In this document: positions 19,966 through 34,600 of the stretch, piece after piece
How positions within the stretch are numbered: the first letter of the stretch is position 1
Layout: every line of letters starts with the position of its first letter
DNA from: Caprimulgus europaeus
Lineage: Eukaryota; Chordata; Aves; Caprimulgiformes; Caprimulgidae
Direction of reading: 5' to 3'
Assembly (NCBI GenBank): GCA_907165065.1
Contig: OU015523.1
Coordinates: 18,723,834 to 18,787,833 of the forward strand
Length of the DNA stretch: 64,000 nt
Position numbers and translations under genes: made by a program
The notes under the pieces: generated by a model
Seen by the model: only the letters and a program-made list of their open reading frames with translations
What the model was told of the DNA's origin: nothing
Databases searched by the model: none

Positions 19966-22900
19966 ACCTCATGGATAAGTTTTGATATTTCTCTGTATTC
20001 AGCTTAACAGTAAATAAATTTCTATAAATCCTGAGGCATCAGGAAAGTAGTTTTCACCAAAGAGAGCAGAGAACATACCCTCAATGTTTCTAACAGCAGT
20101 TTCATTATTTTTATCAGCATGTGACCATCATTTCATGTCGACAGCTGACAAGAAAGTCATACCAACAATGAAGACATGCCTTGGAAATCAGACCGATCAG
20201 AAAGTAGTAGATACAACAGCACGTGGGACAAGTGACACTGCCCATGCAGGACCTTGCCTGTGCTTGTACAGCCTGAAGTCCCCACCTAAACTGTGATCAT
20301 CTGGTTTCAGAATGGTTTAGGACACCAAGAGAGATCTGGTACCACCTTGCTCTGCCATAAGCTATTGCTTTCCACCTGTAAGGTTTAATTCATTAACCCT
20401 TCAAATTAGAGTCATACTCTCTTTACATTGATTGTATCGAGGAAACAGATGGCTTACTTTACTCCACTGTCACGTACAGCCATGTGACTTCTCTTGTCAG
20501 CCATATGAATGAGGCTATGACCATGCTATCGTACCCAGGCTTTTACAAGCATGCTGTTACTACCAAACATGTAATAACTTTTAAGGATTACGGTGCTGGA
20601 ACTCTTGTCCTGACATTTCATCTTGCAGATAGGCCAAATATATCACATCTGGAACTGATTGAGCCTTCTGGTGTGGCATAGATTTGCTGTTCCTGTCTCA
20701 CAACCTCGTTGGAGTGCTGGGAGCATGACAGCACAACAGACATTAAGCTCAGTGCTTAGTTTCACATCCACAGGCAGCATGAGACCACTCATGTAGTAGA
20801 TAATCTCATCTTCAGTCATGGTGTTCTGTGACAGCAATTTACCACAGCAGCAAAGTATCTTCCCAGATGTTAAACTGTTTATTGTAACTGGGCACACATG
20901 CTCATCCCCCAGTGCAGAAGGTTGGCATTTTGTTTTATGTAAAATAATTGTGAAACCAAAGCTGCTGCCCAAAAGCAAAATGATCAACGAATCCACCATT
21001 TGCATAATAATGTGGGACTGCTGCAGGTAGGATGATTTTTCATTGGCACAAACCAAAATACTTCTCTTACAAACTTTCCACAATATGACCATTAGCACAG
21101 CCAACAAAAGCAACAGAAAAGACAGTGGGAATCAGCACAGAATCTTTTGTGACAATATAGGAAATTTTCCATTATTCATCTGTCATCTGCTCACCAAAGA
21201 CTTTCCGATAGAAAGCTTGGTTGGAAATCCAAAGTTTAACAAAAGTCTTCTCTCACAACCTAGTAAGTTAAAAAAACCCAAACCAAAACAGAAAAGCTTT
21301 AATTAGATCAGTGAATGTCACATAAGATCACAGTTTTGCTGCAGCATTTTCCCTGAAACTGGCTGGTGCAACCAGTAAAGTCGCACAGTGTAAGGGACTT
21401 CTGCAGTGATGAGAGGAGATGCCTGGGTCCTCCCAAGACTTTTGACTACACAATAAAGTGACATTCTTCTTGCAGCTATTCTTGCCAAGTTTACCGAGAA
21501 AGAGGAACAGATCAACTAGTTTAAAGGAAATTAAGACAGTCCAGTATAGAAGAAAGAGGGTTTTTGTTTTCCTAGCAAGAACAGGTAACATCTTTCCTGA
21601 ACAGAAAACCTTTTCCACTAGACCCCTTATGCTAGCATGCTAGACTATATCTCTTCACGAAGCAATCAGTCATGAATAAACAGGTAGGCAGCATCCAGGA
21701 ACTTAAATGCAGAGATGTCACTGCAGGTGAAAGATCCGTCTGTGTTCTGAATATAAATCTAAGCATCTGAACCACTGAAAGAGCACGCTCATTGGATTCC
21801 AGACTCAAACCCACCTGGGTCCATATTGTTGCTATTACCAGAACCACACACAGACCCACTCTGAGTTTTGTCATGATCCTTTAGCCATATGGATAAGGAG
21901 AATGTGCACCAGAGCAGTAATGAAAAATACAAATGAGTTATTCAGAATGGACCTCTGGCTCTTTCTGATCCTACAACAACTACTGACATTGGTATTGTAG
22001 CTTATCAAAATCAAGCTGTTTTGGGAAATCCCCGTTTTGGGAAAACATCAAAAGGCTTTCAATCTGAGGATTAGATGTGGCTTTGGCTAATGGTTTCCAA
22101 ACAGATTGCTGCTGACACAGTCATCCAGTAAACTATAGAGACCAGAAAAGTTAGAGTTTTGTTTTATAGTTCAGTCCTCAACAAATCAGACGCAGAGTTC
22201 CTACATAAGCTGACATAAAGGCTTTCATCAGCAGTATTTACCGCTGTGCTGTTGTCAGGATCATGATGGTCCTAAGGATAACAAAACACTTGCTCTGGTA
22301 ACCTATAGTCCCAGAACATTTAGAAGCAGGTGAGTCCCCAAGGATCCCATTTCACTGTCCTTCCTTAAACTTTCAGCTCACAAGGGCAAAGAGATCAGAG
22401 AAGTTTGGTATCGAACAACTTTCCCTGACAGTAGCAAGCACACATTGCTTCAAGCTCAGCTTCTGCCTGCCAGACTCTTCCTAGATGACAAGTATATGGC
22501 TCAAGGAATGCAAAGAGGCAGCCAGGCTAGGTCCAGCTAGATTCTTAACCTGGATGCCAAGGTGGTTAACGTTCCAGAAAGCCATGCTCTAAGAAAACTG
22601 AAATAGGCAGCAGATATCTGCAAACATCTACATTACAGTTGTCTCCTCTCAGGGGACTCTAACGATCATGGTTATTAGTAGAATTTTGATTATTTCACTG
22701 GGTGGATGCAGCTTTTATTTTGAGAATTCCTCCACAGGAGCTACTAAAATAAAAAGGCTAAGTCAACAATCAGTAGGTGAACATACTCATTTTACGTAAG
22801 TTTAACTTTCCTCAAGAAGAAAAAGCAGGCATATTTCCTTACTTGAAGGAAACAGGTCAGGCAAGTAAGAGTTGTTTGACTGATATGGGAAAGGGAAGGG

Positions 22901-25242
22901 GACAACCCCAATCTATTCTTGAATGAAAAAGAGAAAAAATTGTAAATTTAATTGAAATATTGCTAAATATGTAATGTATTAAACCCCTATCCCAAAGAAA
23001 GGACTGTTTTGAAGCTTTTCTTCATGCTTCACTGATGTGATTTTCTGAAAAAAATCTTACCAGTTTTGAAAAGACTGCTCAGAACAGTTTGGGTAACAAG
23101 CCAGAATTGTCTGTTGATATCATCCCCTCCTTCCTCTTTTTTTTTATTTTTAAAATAAATTGTATTGAAGGTGTATGAATACTCCTATTTCCTTTTCACT
23201 GCAAAATGAAAACCTATATATAGGTGATTTGAGTATCAGAAGCTAGTGAAAAAGAGGAACAGGTAGAAACTAGATACATTAGTGTTAAGGATTTTCAGTA
23301 TTTCCATGAGCACTGTGCTAGCTTCTCTTAAGGAACCTATTGTGGAAACTTTGCAGAAATAAACCCATGTTAAAAAGTGTCACAGCAAACACTTTACGCC
23401 AAGTCAGTAAGCAGTGGTAACTGTGTGCCTTAACCTTCTTAGTTCCCATGCAGACTAATGCAGCCATTAAAACACTGATAAAGTTTTGTAAAGCTACCTA
23501 AATATGCACAGTTATAACAGTGCCCTTTCCTCATCTCCTACAGCTAATTTGAAACCAGGGACTATTTTTGAATACACTTATTCTTTCCAAAGGACATCAT
23601 TACCTTGGACTTGTCTACACCGAGTTTGGTTTCCCATCATTCTGTCTTCATCCACTCTGCTCCTCTAATCTTGACTAACTTTAGAAACTCTGTCATCATC
23701 AAGGTCGTGCATGGCAGTTCTCTTCTTCAGATCCCTAACAAATAAGTACAGGTCTCAGTAGAGATCCACAGCTGCTCAGTCTGCAACTTCTTGTTTTGCA
23801 AAATTAAATAATTATTTCTGAATCATGTCACTATGATAATCAACTAAATTTAAAACTAAATAGCTTTTTTAAAACAAACAAACTGCACCACATAGACCCC
23901 CCCTCACTTTGACTCTGCAATGTAATACTGCAATCCTTGATGACAAATGCCATAGGCATATAATGGTTCTGAGCTGCCAGAGTACAGGACGAACTGAATT
24001 TACATTACAGGATAGCAATTTCAAACACCGCAACATTAAATGCAATGATACACTGAAATATGCTGGCACAGGACCAGTAGGGCTTTCATTACCTTTTACT
24101 ACTACTCCCTCTTTAGAAGATGGTGTCTCCTTTTGGCAATTCCCCTTTGCCACACATTCCCCAAGAAATACCATAGTTCATGGGTCCCAGTCTGCGCGTC
24201 TTGTGCGGCCTAAGATCAGCAGAGGCTCGCACCATTCTCCCATCACTGAGTCTTCTTGAGGCTCAGTAGAGAGATTTCATAATTTCACAATTTTCTAAAC
24301 ACATAATTTTGTAAATTTTACAGAAAGTTCTCTGATTTCTCAACCTAATTTTTTTTTCCACACAGGATTACATCTTTTCCCCTGCAGCTTTTCTAAAGGA
24401 ATCCTAGACTTGATGCTGAACTGCAAATCTTGGAGCTCCCTGTTAAACCGTACAGTGTGTGGAACAGGAGCAGCTGGAGCACGTGTCATTTCTCACTGAA
24501 GTACCTCAGACCTGACCAGCAGGACGGCATGGGTGGCAGAAGTGAAATTCAAGTCCACTCTCTGGATTCTTTGGAGTGACTACTGAAGAGGTCATCTAGC
24601 ACAGTAGTCTCAGTGGGTTTTAGAGTATGGATATCTGTATTCATAAGACACAATGACTCACTCCACACAAACTAGATGGAGATACAAAATTACACTGAGC
24701 TTGAAGATGTGATAGGGAGCAGCGGTAAGTTCTCCATCACCCTGAGCATTTTGATTTGTAAGCCTGTGCGTTTGTTCTGGTTATCCAAGAACACATTCAA
24801 TCACCATATCAAAGTTGAATAACCACCAATGGGATGAGCTGTCCATCCGTAACAAGACCACATGCACAGCTAAGGATGCTTTTGAGAAGATTACAAATCT
24901 TTCTGCTAGATTCTGATCACCTTGCCTATACCTCAGCTTCTTGCAGTGGACAATGGTAAAACCCCAAACTCCATCTGGGCAACCTTATATTCTGCTTTTG
25001 TGTGATTTCTTCCTGTTTCTGCCCTCCATCTTTGACTATTCAGACAAGCTCAGCGCTGGTCCCACTGAAAATAACTGGCTTCATGAACATTTTTTAATGC
25101 AAACACCTTCAATATTCCACTGGGATCTTAAAAAAAAAAAAGAATAAAAAAGGTTTTGTTTGAAACCAAAACAATTGAGAAAATACAAATAACAAAATGT
25201 CTGTCCCAGGAAACATTAGTCCTTGCTATTACTTATCAATTT
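19966..25242. other. Intergenic DNA and WARS2 3' flank
   Basis: AT-rich DNA between the CR1 and the WARS2 stop codon, part of which must be the WARS2 3' untranslated region. Open frames such as 20643-21113 (minus, 156 codons) show no recognisable product. No clear repeat was identified. Confidence 0.65.
25093..25098 (-). terminator. Possible weak polyadenylation signal of WARS2 (ATTAAA)
   Basis: The minus strand reads ATTAAA about 145 bp past the WARS2 stop codon, just past an A-rich plus-strand run (T-rich on minus). It is the nearest poly(A)-signal-like hexamer. A canonical AATAAA on the minus strand occurs only further away, for instance at 22714-22719. Hexamers are common by chance in this AT-rich DNA, so the true 3' end is not fixed. 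Confidence 0.25.
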
Positions 25243-25691
25243 CTACTGAAACCCCACCAGTCTTCTTATTTCTTGATAGATGGGAGCAGCCAGTTCTTTG
25301 GCTTTCTCTGCTCCATCCTCTAAAACTTTTATCAGATGGGATTTGTCTTCCTGGAGTTTCTTGATTTCACTCCTGATAGGTGCAAATTTTTGAATAACTG
25401 ACTCTGCTACCACCATTTTGTAATGAGCAGTGTCGAGACCAGCAGACTGGTGTAGCACTTCTTTTATGCTAAGCCCCGTTACTGCAGCATGGATGGACAC
25501 CAGATTGGAGACACCGGGGCGACCGGCTGGATCGTAGGTCACCTCAGAGGTAAAGTCAGTGACAGCTTTGCGGAATTTCAGCACTATTTCATCAGGGCTG
25601 TCTGCTATGTTGACAGTAGCCAACTTCTGTGGGTCTGACTTGGACATCTTCACTGTTGGATCTCTGAGGGATTTGATTTTCTTTGTTGTAC
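25243..25691 (-). CDS. WARS2: WARS2 exon 6, last coding exon (KMSKS motif, C-terminal domain)
   Basis: This 449-bp terminal coding exon follows a poly-pyrimidine acceptor (ten T then AG) at 25692-25693. Its first two bases complete the split Ser codon. It encodes [20 protein letters not shown], with KMSKS at 25650-25636, followed by the anticodon-binding helical region and a C-terminus ending RRLVGFQ, then TAG at 25245-25243. The KMSKS loop is intact. The C-terminal length matches the human enzyme. The 3' untranslated region continues to lower coordinates. Confidence 0.97.
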
Positions 25692-28600
25692 CTAAAAAAA
25701 AAAGGAATAATTATTAACCTACATAGACAGTGGTTTCTTGTGACAATTACTAAGAACACTCTCTAGCAGCATGATGAAGTTTTTTGGTTTTCCTTGCTTA
25801 AAAATGAGTTGTGAGCATAATGGGGTATGTTCTATTTAGTCCTTATGCCCTCCTTATCTTTCTAAGCCACTTTTCTCCTCCCATAAACTCAGTGAAAATC
25901 TGCCTCATTTCTCTCCTCCTCTCTAAGCAGAAACTTATGCTTCCTAATATTTTCTGTGGCTACACACTGATTTTCCCTGAAAACTCTCTCCTCCCTTGTA
26001 TTCCTGGCACGGGGGGCAAGTTCCCTAGAGAGCATGGACTGCACATTATTGAAAGGTTCTGTAACAGTGGAGAAACAGGCTAAATCCATGGTTAAAAAAG
26101 AATCCCAGAACAGTCCATCTCCTTCCTTTAGGAAACTCTTCCGCCCAAAATCTCTTGGCAATTCTCCCAAATACCAACAAAGACAGTTATTAGAAGTTCC
26201 CTAACTGAACACTAACCAGCTCCATTACAGGGGAAAGCACTGTTCAGATAAGAGAGATGTGGGCATTGTACAAACTACTAAGATAACATGTGTGTACGTG
26301 AAATAGAATAGTAGTGTAAGGGGAATATTGCAAAGTACTTTAACAGCATCAACCCAAATGGTTTCAGTCTTTCACCAAGAAGCATCATTCATGGAGCACA
26401 CAAAGTACCACTGATCTCAGTGGTGTGAGGAAATACTCACACCAAATGTTTTTAGATGCCTAATATGTCTAATTGTCAGCCTCATTTCCATCCCTGGGAA
26501 GGTGATGGAACAGCTCATTCTTGATACCATCTTTAATCAGATGGAAGAAAAGAAAGTTATCAGAAGTAGTCAACACTAAGTTTCACTAAGGGGAAATCAT
26601 GCTTGACCAATCTGGTAGCCTTCTATGATGTCATCACCAGCTGGGTAGATGAGGGGAAAGCAGTGGATGTTGTCTACCTTGATTTCAGCAAGGCTTTTGA
26701 TATTGTCCCCCACAACATCCTTGTAGCAAAGCTTAGAAGGTATGAGAGAGATGAGTGGACAGTGAGGTGGACTGAGAACTGGCTGACTGGCAGAGCTCAG
26801 AAGGTTGTGATCAGTGGCGCAGAACCTAGTTGGAGGCCTGTAACTAGCGGTGTTCCCCAGGGGTCAGTACTGGGTCCAGTCTTGTTTAACATCTTCATCA
26901 ATGACCTGGATGTAGGGATAGAGTCCACCCTCAGCAAGTTTGCTGATGCTACAAAGTTGGGAGGAGTGGCTGATACACCAGAAGGCTGTGCTGCCATTCA
27001 GCGAGACCTGGACACGATGCAGAGCTGCGTAGAAAGGAACCTGATGAGGTTCAACAAGAGCAAGTGCAGTCCTTCACCTGGGGAAGAATAACCCCATGCA
27101 CCAGTACAGGTTGGGGGCTGACCTGCTGGAAAGGAGCTCTGTGGAAAAGGACCTGGGTGTGCTGGTGGGCAGCAGGCTGGCCATGAGCCAGTGGTGTGCC
27201 CTTGTGGCCAAGAAGGCCAACAGTAACCTGGGGTGCATCAAAAAGAGCATGGCCAGCAGGTCAAGGGAGATCTTCCTCCCCCTCTACTCTGCTCTGGTGA
27301 GGCCACATCCGGAGTACTGCATCCAGTTCTGGGCTCCCCAGTTCAAGAAAGATATGGATCTTCTAGAGAGAGTCTATCTGAGGGCCACAAACATGATGAA
27401 GGGCCTGGAGCATCTCCCATATGAGGAAAGGCTGAGAGAGCTCGGACACTTCAGCCTGGAGAAGACTGAGAGGGGATCTTATAAAAGTCTATAAATACCT
27501 GAAGTCCGGGGCTCAAATGGATGGGGCTTTTTTCAGTAGTACCCAGTGACAGAACAAGGGGCAATGGGCAAAAACTGGGAGACCAGAAGTTCCATACAAA
27601 CCTAAGGAAAAACTTCTTTACTGTGAGGGTGCCAGAGCACTGGAATAGGCTGCTCAGAGAGGTTTTGGAGTCTCCATCTCTGTAGATGTTCAAAACCTGC
27701 CTGGACACTTTCCTGTGCAACCTGCTGTAGGGAACTTGCTTTGGCAGGGAAGGTTGGACTAGCTGATCTCCTGAGGTCCCTTCTAACCCCTACAATTCTG
27801 TGATTCTGTAATACAGTCAACTAAATTACCTGCATATTCCTCATAGATGGCCTATGTACTCAGTGTAAGGACAATCACAGTATAATAGAATGTTGTGAGT
27901 TGGAAGGAACCCACAAGGATCATCAAATCCAACTCTTGCCCTAGCACAGGACAGTCGCAAGATTCAGACCATGTGTCTGAGGGCCTTGTCCAAATGCTTC
28001 TTGAATGTTGTCAGGCTTGGTGCCATGAACACCTCCCTGGAGAGCCTGTTCCAGAGATCCACCACTCTCTGGGTGAAGAACCTTTTCTTAATGCTCAACC
28101 TAAACTTGCTCTGGTGCATCTTCTTGCCATTTCCCCTGGTTGCCTCACTGGTCACCAGAGAGAAGAGATCAGCACCTACCCCTCCTCTTCCCCTTGTGAG
28201 GAACTTACAGACCATGATAAGATCTCCTCTCATTCTCCTCTTCTCCAGGCTGAACAATCCAAACAACTTCAACCTCTCCTTGTATGGCTTCCTCTCTAAA
28301 CCCTTCACCAATTTACTGGCTCTCCTCTGGATGCTGTTTGTCCAGGGTACAGTTCAGACTTCCCCAGAAAGTGCTCTGTCCTGAATCACCTTTTGGAAGA
28401 GTCTATCTCTTTTCTATAGATTTGAAGGAGTCCAAGTAATCTAACTGCCCAGGGCTAGCGAGTCTGAATAAGACCCTAACTCCTCCATGCATCTAGGCTA
28501 TTTCATTGGTTTGCATATACTTGTGCATGTATGAAGGTATGCTTTTCATAAGGAAAGTGAAAAGCTCTTTTAAAAAAAAATTTTTCTCCTCTCCAAATTG

Positions 28601-31600
28601 AGCTTTTTATTTCCTGGGAAACAGTTTCACCTGCATCATAGGCTACACCCAGCTCCTTACTACAGTACTTAGTATTTAATTGTTCAATAGAAACTGCAGA
28701 GCTTGCAGCACCTAGTAAAGCTCTACTCTGGGTCTAACACCATTTTTGTCACTAAGCCTTGAAAATTGAGAAAGGTTTATTATTGCCTGTCTTTTCTAAG
28801 GTGAGAGCTCCTTGCCCTTTTGGGGGCGAAGGTCTCTGCTGTGCATTCCTCTACATTACTTACAACAAAGATGCAATGCTTCTTCTTTGCCCAATTCTTC
28901 ACGTTTCTTTACAAACATGCCATTTGTGCCATCTGACTCTCCCTCACCCCCTGGCCTATGACCTTATAGCTCAAAAATGGCTGAGAAGATTTTCCTTATA
29001 AGTCTCCCTGAGTCTAAGATCAAAAATGGAAAGTCTAAGCTCTGTAAAAGACCCTTACTGAAATATGCAAGCATATATTAAACACACTAAAAAGATTTTT
29101 GAGTTTTGTAGCAATAAACCTACAGGCTGTTTAGGATGCTTAATGTAAACATCTACACCACAGACCCTGAAGAATTCTGCTTGCTAGAGGTCTCTTGTCT
29201 TGTTCCTTACATGTGTCCTGAACTAGCAACATGGAGTAGAGATCCTACTCTTAAAAGGTCCAATACTGACAGGCAGCAGCAGAGTGCATCTGGCCTCCTG
29301 GACTAGAATACCAGACGTCGCATACATTCCTCTACCAGGGATTTGTAAAGCCTTATATCTATCTTGGGAGTTCAATTTCACAGCCTCTAGTCTCTTGTTG
29401 TCAGTTTTTAATTTTCCACTCCCTTAGCATCAGTTTGCTCCCTTTTCTTGGTCCCTGAACTATTTCCATCTTCAGCCCTGAAGTTCAGTTAAGGGGAAAG
29501 AAAAAACAACAAAGAAACCCCCCAAAACCAAGACCGGCTTACTTAAAATGGCTTTGGGCACAGGAAAGAATTCTCCGTATTTCTTGTTGAAATGTTGTGC
29601 TATATCTTGGGCTAGTTCCAGGTGCAGGACTTGATCTTCTCCAACAGGAACATGTGTCGACCTTTTAATAAAAGGCAGATACAGGAAACTCAGTGAAGCT
29701 CTCTAGTTCTGCTGAAATGTTACTCAAGACTGTCACAGCTTCTGCCATGAGTGAGGGCCAGATTGAGCCAAACACTCAGTCCCAGCTAGGCAGAGGTGCT
29801 GTGGGAACAAGGTCCCAAACTGACTGTATCTTAGGATGAATCTGTTTTTTGTGCTGAAATGAAGCACATCTCCAAGGGCAAAAACATCCCTTTGTGAAAA
29901 CATACATGGTAAAGATACCAATAAGAGCACATCATTAAACTCAGCTCAAAGAAAGGTTTTTGTAGTGTCTCCTGCTGTCTCTTTAGAGATCAAAGAGCAT
30001 GTGTTACAGTGCACGAACAAAGTAAGAAAGATCTGCAAGGCATAAAGCGCAAGCACCTTGCCTTGTCAAGCCTCAGGAAAACCTCACTGTTGTTGAGAAG
30101 TTAGTATTGTAGATTTATCAAGGGAAGGGAAGAAGAGAGTGGTTCTTCCTCATAGGTCACCATTATATAAATATCATGTGGGTCAGTGCCTCTACAGCCA
30201 CGAGTGTTATCATTCATAGATTAGAACTATTAGGATCAAAGGATCATTTGATTCTCTGTATTGAGCTCAATAGTTTGAATGCAATTCTGGAGGAAAACAC
30301 AATCTACATTAGAGGACATGAGGAGGTGAAGAATCCATTCCTTCCCCTGGTGATTCTTTCCCACAGTTAATCATACCCACTAAAAATGTATGATTCTTTT
30401 AGATGAGGCAGACTTGAAGTCTTGCCAGCTTTTGATTACTCTCCCCTCCCCCAGCAGATTTTTTTTCTAAGGCTTGTGGAGTATTCAGCTCTGAATCCTG
30501 GATATGTTCCAGTTTAAGAAAGTTCACTATGCATCTTTTAAGTTCCCAGAAAATTTCAGTTCAACATGGCACTCCTTCCTTCCAATTCTGAACTACTGGG
30601 CTGACATCCAGGAATGAATTTGTCCACCTTTATTCCCCAACAAATAGTCAGAAAGGCAATCTGAAAACAGTTACAGTAGCCAATAGGAAATCACAGTGGC
30701 CTACAACTAAGAGAAAGAAAATCAGTTACCATAATCAATATGCTTTAAGCAGGTCAAAAGAAATGTTTCCATATGCCAAAATGGTTCCACATTCACAAAG
30801 TTTGCCACTAAACAGAAAACATATTGTCTTTATAAATGCCTCTGCATGATTCTTTGCCTTTTTCCTTGCTTTTTTTTTTTAAATATTTCTGTCATGGTGC
30901 TATTTTTATTCCTTTCTGTCATATATTTACCTTCTGTCCATTTTCCTGTCTCTTTGATCCTTGGTTCATCTGAATTAGTACTGTTTCTCCCCGTCCTCCA
31001 GCTCTTAATTCTTCTTCATGACTGCCATCCCCTTCCTGTGTTTCCATTTCTTTCCGATTTTTGTTCCCTATATTATGTTTTTCCATTAAAACATTTCTTA
31101 TTAAAGATATTATGTAAAATTTATTCAAAGAGATATTGTTTCTCTTTCACTTCCTTGTTTTGTGCTCTGTCTGGATAGCCTGCTGTTAATACACATGGTA
31201 GCAAACAAACAACAGGCTTCACTAAGGAATGATGAATCACATCGTCTTATTAGAGATGGAAAAGATACATGATTGAGCTCAATCAAAACAAGGTGATTTC
31301 TGATAAAGTTGTCTAAATTTCATCCTTAAAACACTGCTTGACAAATGGGACTCTTTACTTCGAATATTTTTTTAACGTTCAAATTCATTCTGACTTTTTG
31401 CTTTCTTTCCATTATTCTTAGTTAAAATTCAAGTGAATTAGAAATATCATCTACTGGTCTTCTAACATTGTTTTCCCCTACTAAGGATTAAATTTCTCTA
31501 GATACATTTTTATGGGTTAACAACTTGCTAATCTTGGTTACTCTGTCCTTCTAAAGTCCCTGCCCTCATAGTTCTGTATTATTTCTCTGTCCCAACAAAT

Positions 31601-34600
31601 ATTCACAACTTCCCTTCAGAACAATTCCACAAAGTGCATATGCTCAGAACATAAAAAAAAATCCATGCATAGTGCACTGTCTGTGACATTTACTTATCAA
31701 GACAGTTTAAAACATACTATGAAATACAACCAGCCACGACAATGCACTACAAGCTCTGTCAGCTAGGCTACAAACTTAGATGTGCTGAGTCACCAGTCCC
31801 TCATTAGGGTGTATTTCCACTGCAGTACATAGCACAATGCAGAGAAAATTGAACTAGCCCAGGTACCACAAGGTGCAGTAAGTACTCAGTTTTTCATCAG
31901 TATCAACAGAATCCCAAACTAATATGGGAACACTATATACAGCCAGCTCAAGTATCTCTACGGTGCATTGCATAAAATAAATCATAACTACTTTAAAGAA
32001 ATTATGTGTATATATGTGTGTGGACATGTAATATGTGTAATTAAACATCAGTGTGTTGTAATTCCCTAAGAATTGTTCTGAAGTGACTGGCTTTTTCTCT
32101 TTACAGTCCTGTCAGTTGCTTTCAAACCAGGCTAGTATTCAACCAGCCACCTGAGAGGCAAAAAGCTGTCACACATTTCCAATCTTCTGATCTAATCACA
32201 CCCAGCTCCCTCACTTAATAAGTTAGCACGTTGACCTGACGAACATTCATTGTACTGCAGCTGAACAGTCATTGCCCATGGGCTCACATTCTGCCTCTTA
32301 CTTGTACAGCAAAATATCTGCTGCTTGAAGCACAGGGTAAGTCAACAAACCAACAGTTCCTTCGTTACTCTGGCTGGCACGCTTCATCTGTTTGCAAAAG
32401 AAAAACAGAGAGAAATCACATTTTTGGCTAATGATGTCTAAGTCTGTGATTTTAATTAATTAGAATTCCAACTAATTTGAGTAACTTATTGCATAACTCT
32501 AGAGAAAAGCGTGCCACCTAAAATCCGCTCCTTGTGAATAAACACATCACATTTTGTGTCCTACATTTATGAATTTCCCTACACTGTTCTGATACTGTAG
32601 TGAGGAGAAAACATAGGCTTGTGGTTTTTTTCCATTTATAATCTTACTAGTGAAAGTGATTACAAACACAAAACAATAAGGCTGGGTTATTACACTTACT
32701 ATTGATTGCTACTACTTTTTAAATAGCATTTTCAACAGTAAATTTTCAAAACACTCTATAACAGAGATATAAAAAACGACACCTGTGTTTCACAAAAAAG
32801 AGATCAGGACATACTGATCACACACAGTCACGAGGAGAGTCAGTAACAGCTAGGAGGGGAACGCAGAACTACAGAGGTAGAGGCCAGTGTTCTCTCCATT
32901 AGTCCATGCTGCTCCCCACAATCCACCCACTGCCCCAAAGTCCTTTACTGCTCTAGGATATGGATCATTTAAAGTAAGAGAGTCAGGAAACAGATACTCA
33001 TTCTGTTCTAGCAATGGCATATCTACATTTTGCCTTTAACAACAGCTAAAGACACTAAAATCCTTTAAAACTTTATTATTTCAATAAGACTATTCAAGTA
33101 TGTTGAGATTTTTCTCATCCTCTCATACAGATCCCGTCTTCTGTCTACATCTCTAAGTGTTTAGGGTTCAGGGGACCTAATTTGCAAAGCCTAACACCTG
33201 TAACACCTATCTGTAGATTTGGAAAGTCAATCCAGTCAAAGTTGGATTTAAGAGCTTAACTTTAGAACCTCAGGTTTGAAAAGGTTGGCTTTAATCTACG
33301 CCATGCATTATCGCTGGTTGCTGTATTTAAGTTTTACTGTTTTTATTTAATTAAGAAGCAAAACAGGAAAAAAGAAAACATCTGGAGGTATTTAAGACAG
33401 CTCTGAACTCTGCAAGTCAAACTGCTCTTAAGTTGTTTTCTGTTTTTTTTCTTTTTCTTTTTTGATACCTCTCCCTCTCGCCTTTTGTTTTTTCTGCTTA
33501 ATAAATGCCAAAATAAAATACAAGGAAAGTAAATGCAAGGACTCAGTTGATGCAGTCATGTTGATGCGGTACTAAGATTAAGAAGATGAACATTTGAAAC
33601 TTGTAAAGGCAAACATTTAAGGTGCATTATCACTCAGCACATATTTAATATTTATAATTTCTATACTCCTCTTGCAGCATACACTTCTTTTGCACCCTCT
33701 TCTGTTCTACAGAACCGCCACTCTACACGGTGGAAAAAGAAAAGCTGTTGACGGAACTCCTTAATCAGCAAGGCTCAAGGCAACGTCTTGTAGTGGTTTT
33801 GCACTATTAAATAAGCCTTGAAATAACTCCAAGCATGCTAGCAAAATCAGTTTAACAACATTAAGCAAGCCTCCTATTTATTAGTTCCTGCACAACTCTG
33901 CCAAAAATACTATCCTGTAGCTTCCAGCAGGAAAATGTTCACTGATAGCAACAGACCTGGAAAGACACATTTCTGTCCTTCCACCATAGGACTAGAGAAT
34001 TACTTATACCTAAAGCAAGGGTAACCAAGATACAATGGGCACTTCACAGATAACAAGTATTTAAAGGACACTAGTTCTACTGAATTCCCATATATTTCCT
34101 TTCAATTCATGAAACTGCCCATACCTTCCACTGAGGCAAGCGTAGCAGACGTGGCACGTTAGTTAAGCATCCAAGAATCCAGGCAAGTTCTGCATGCTCA
34201 GGAACCTGGAAGTTAGAAGTCAGAATATATTTTGACCATCTGCATTTACATGCATATTTTCTCAAAATTAATACAAATAAATTGTATCAGAGATCAGAAA
34301 ACCATTTATTTTTGTCTATTATTTTTTCAGTAAGGTCAAGTGACAAGTTGATGGAAAGTTCTGGACACTGCATGGATTGAATGCACGATGCTCAAGCAGC
34401 ACAGCAAGGTTCTTGATCCTATCCTTTCTTTCTACAGAAGAAAGAAAACGCTTTAGCAACAACTGAGTTGAACTTACATGTAAACCAGCCAACTTCTGGC
34501 CACTGTGCCACAGCCTTCCCACACCCTGAGGTAATACATTAACAGTTACAAAACCTCTTTGCCTTTCTCAGTTCCGGTGCCACTAAGTCACCCAAGCTTC

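Larger units (their letters stand above)
25692..29542 (-). other. WARS2 intron 5
   Basis: This 3.9-kb intron before the last exon contains two CR1 copies whose 3' ends face each other (26.5-27.8 kb plus, 27.9-28.3 kb minus). The rest is unique-looking AT-rich DNA. Confidence 0.85.

Noticed and set aside
20643..21113. Minus-strand 156-codon open frame with hydrophobic segments downstream of WARS2
   Set aside because: No recognisable domain and codon composition like random AT-rich DNA; no splice or promoter context.
30846..31178. Plus-strand 110-codon Phe/Leu-rich frame resembling a membrane protein
   Set aside because: T-rich low-complexity DNA gives Phe/Leu/Ser codons by default; it lies inside an intron with no exon signals.
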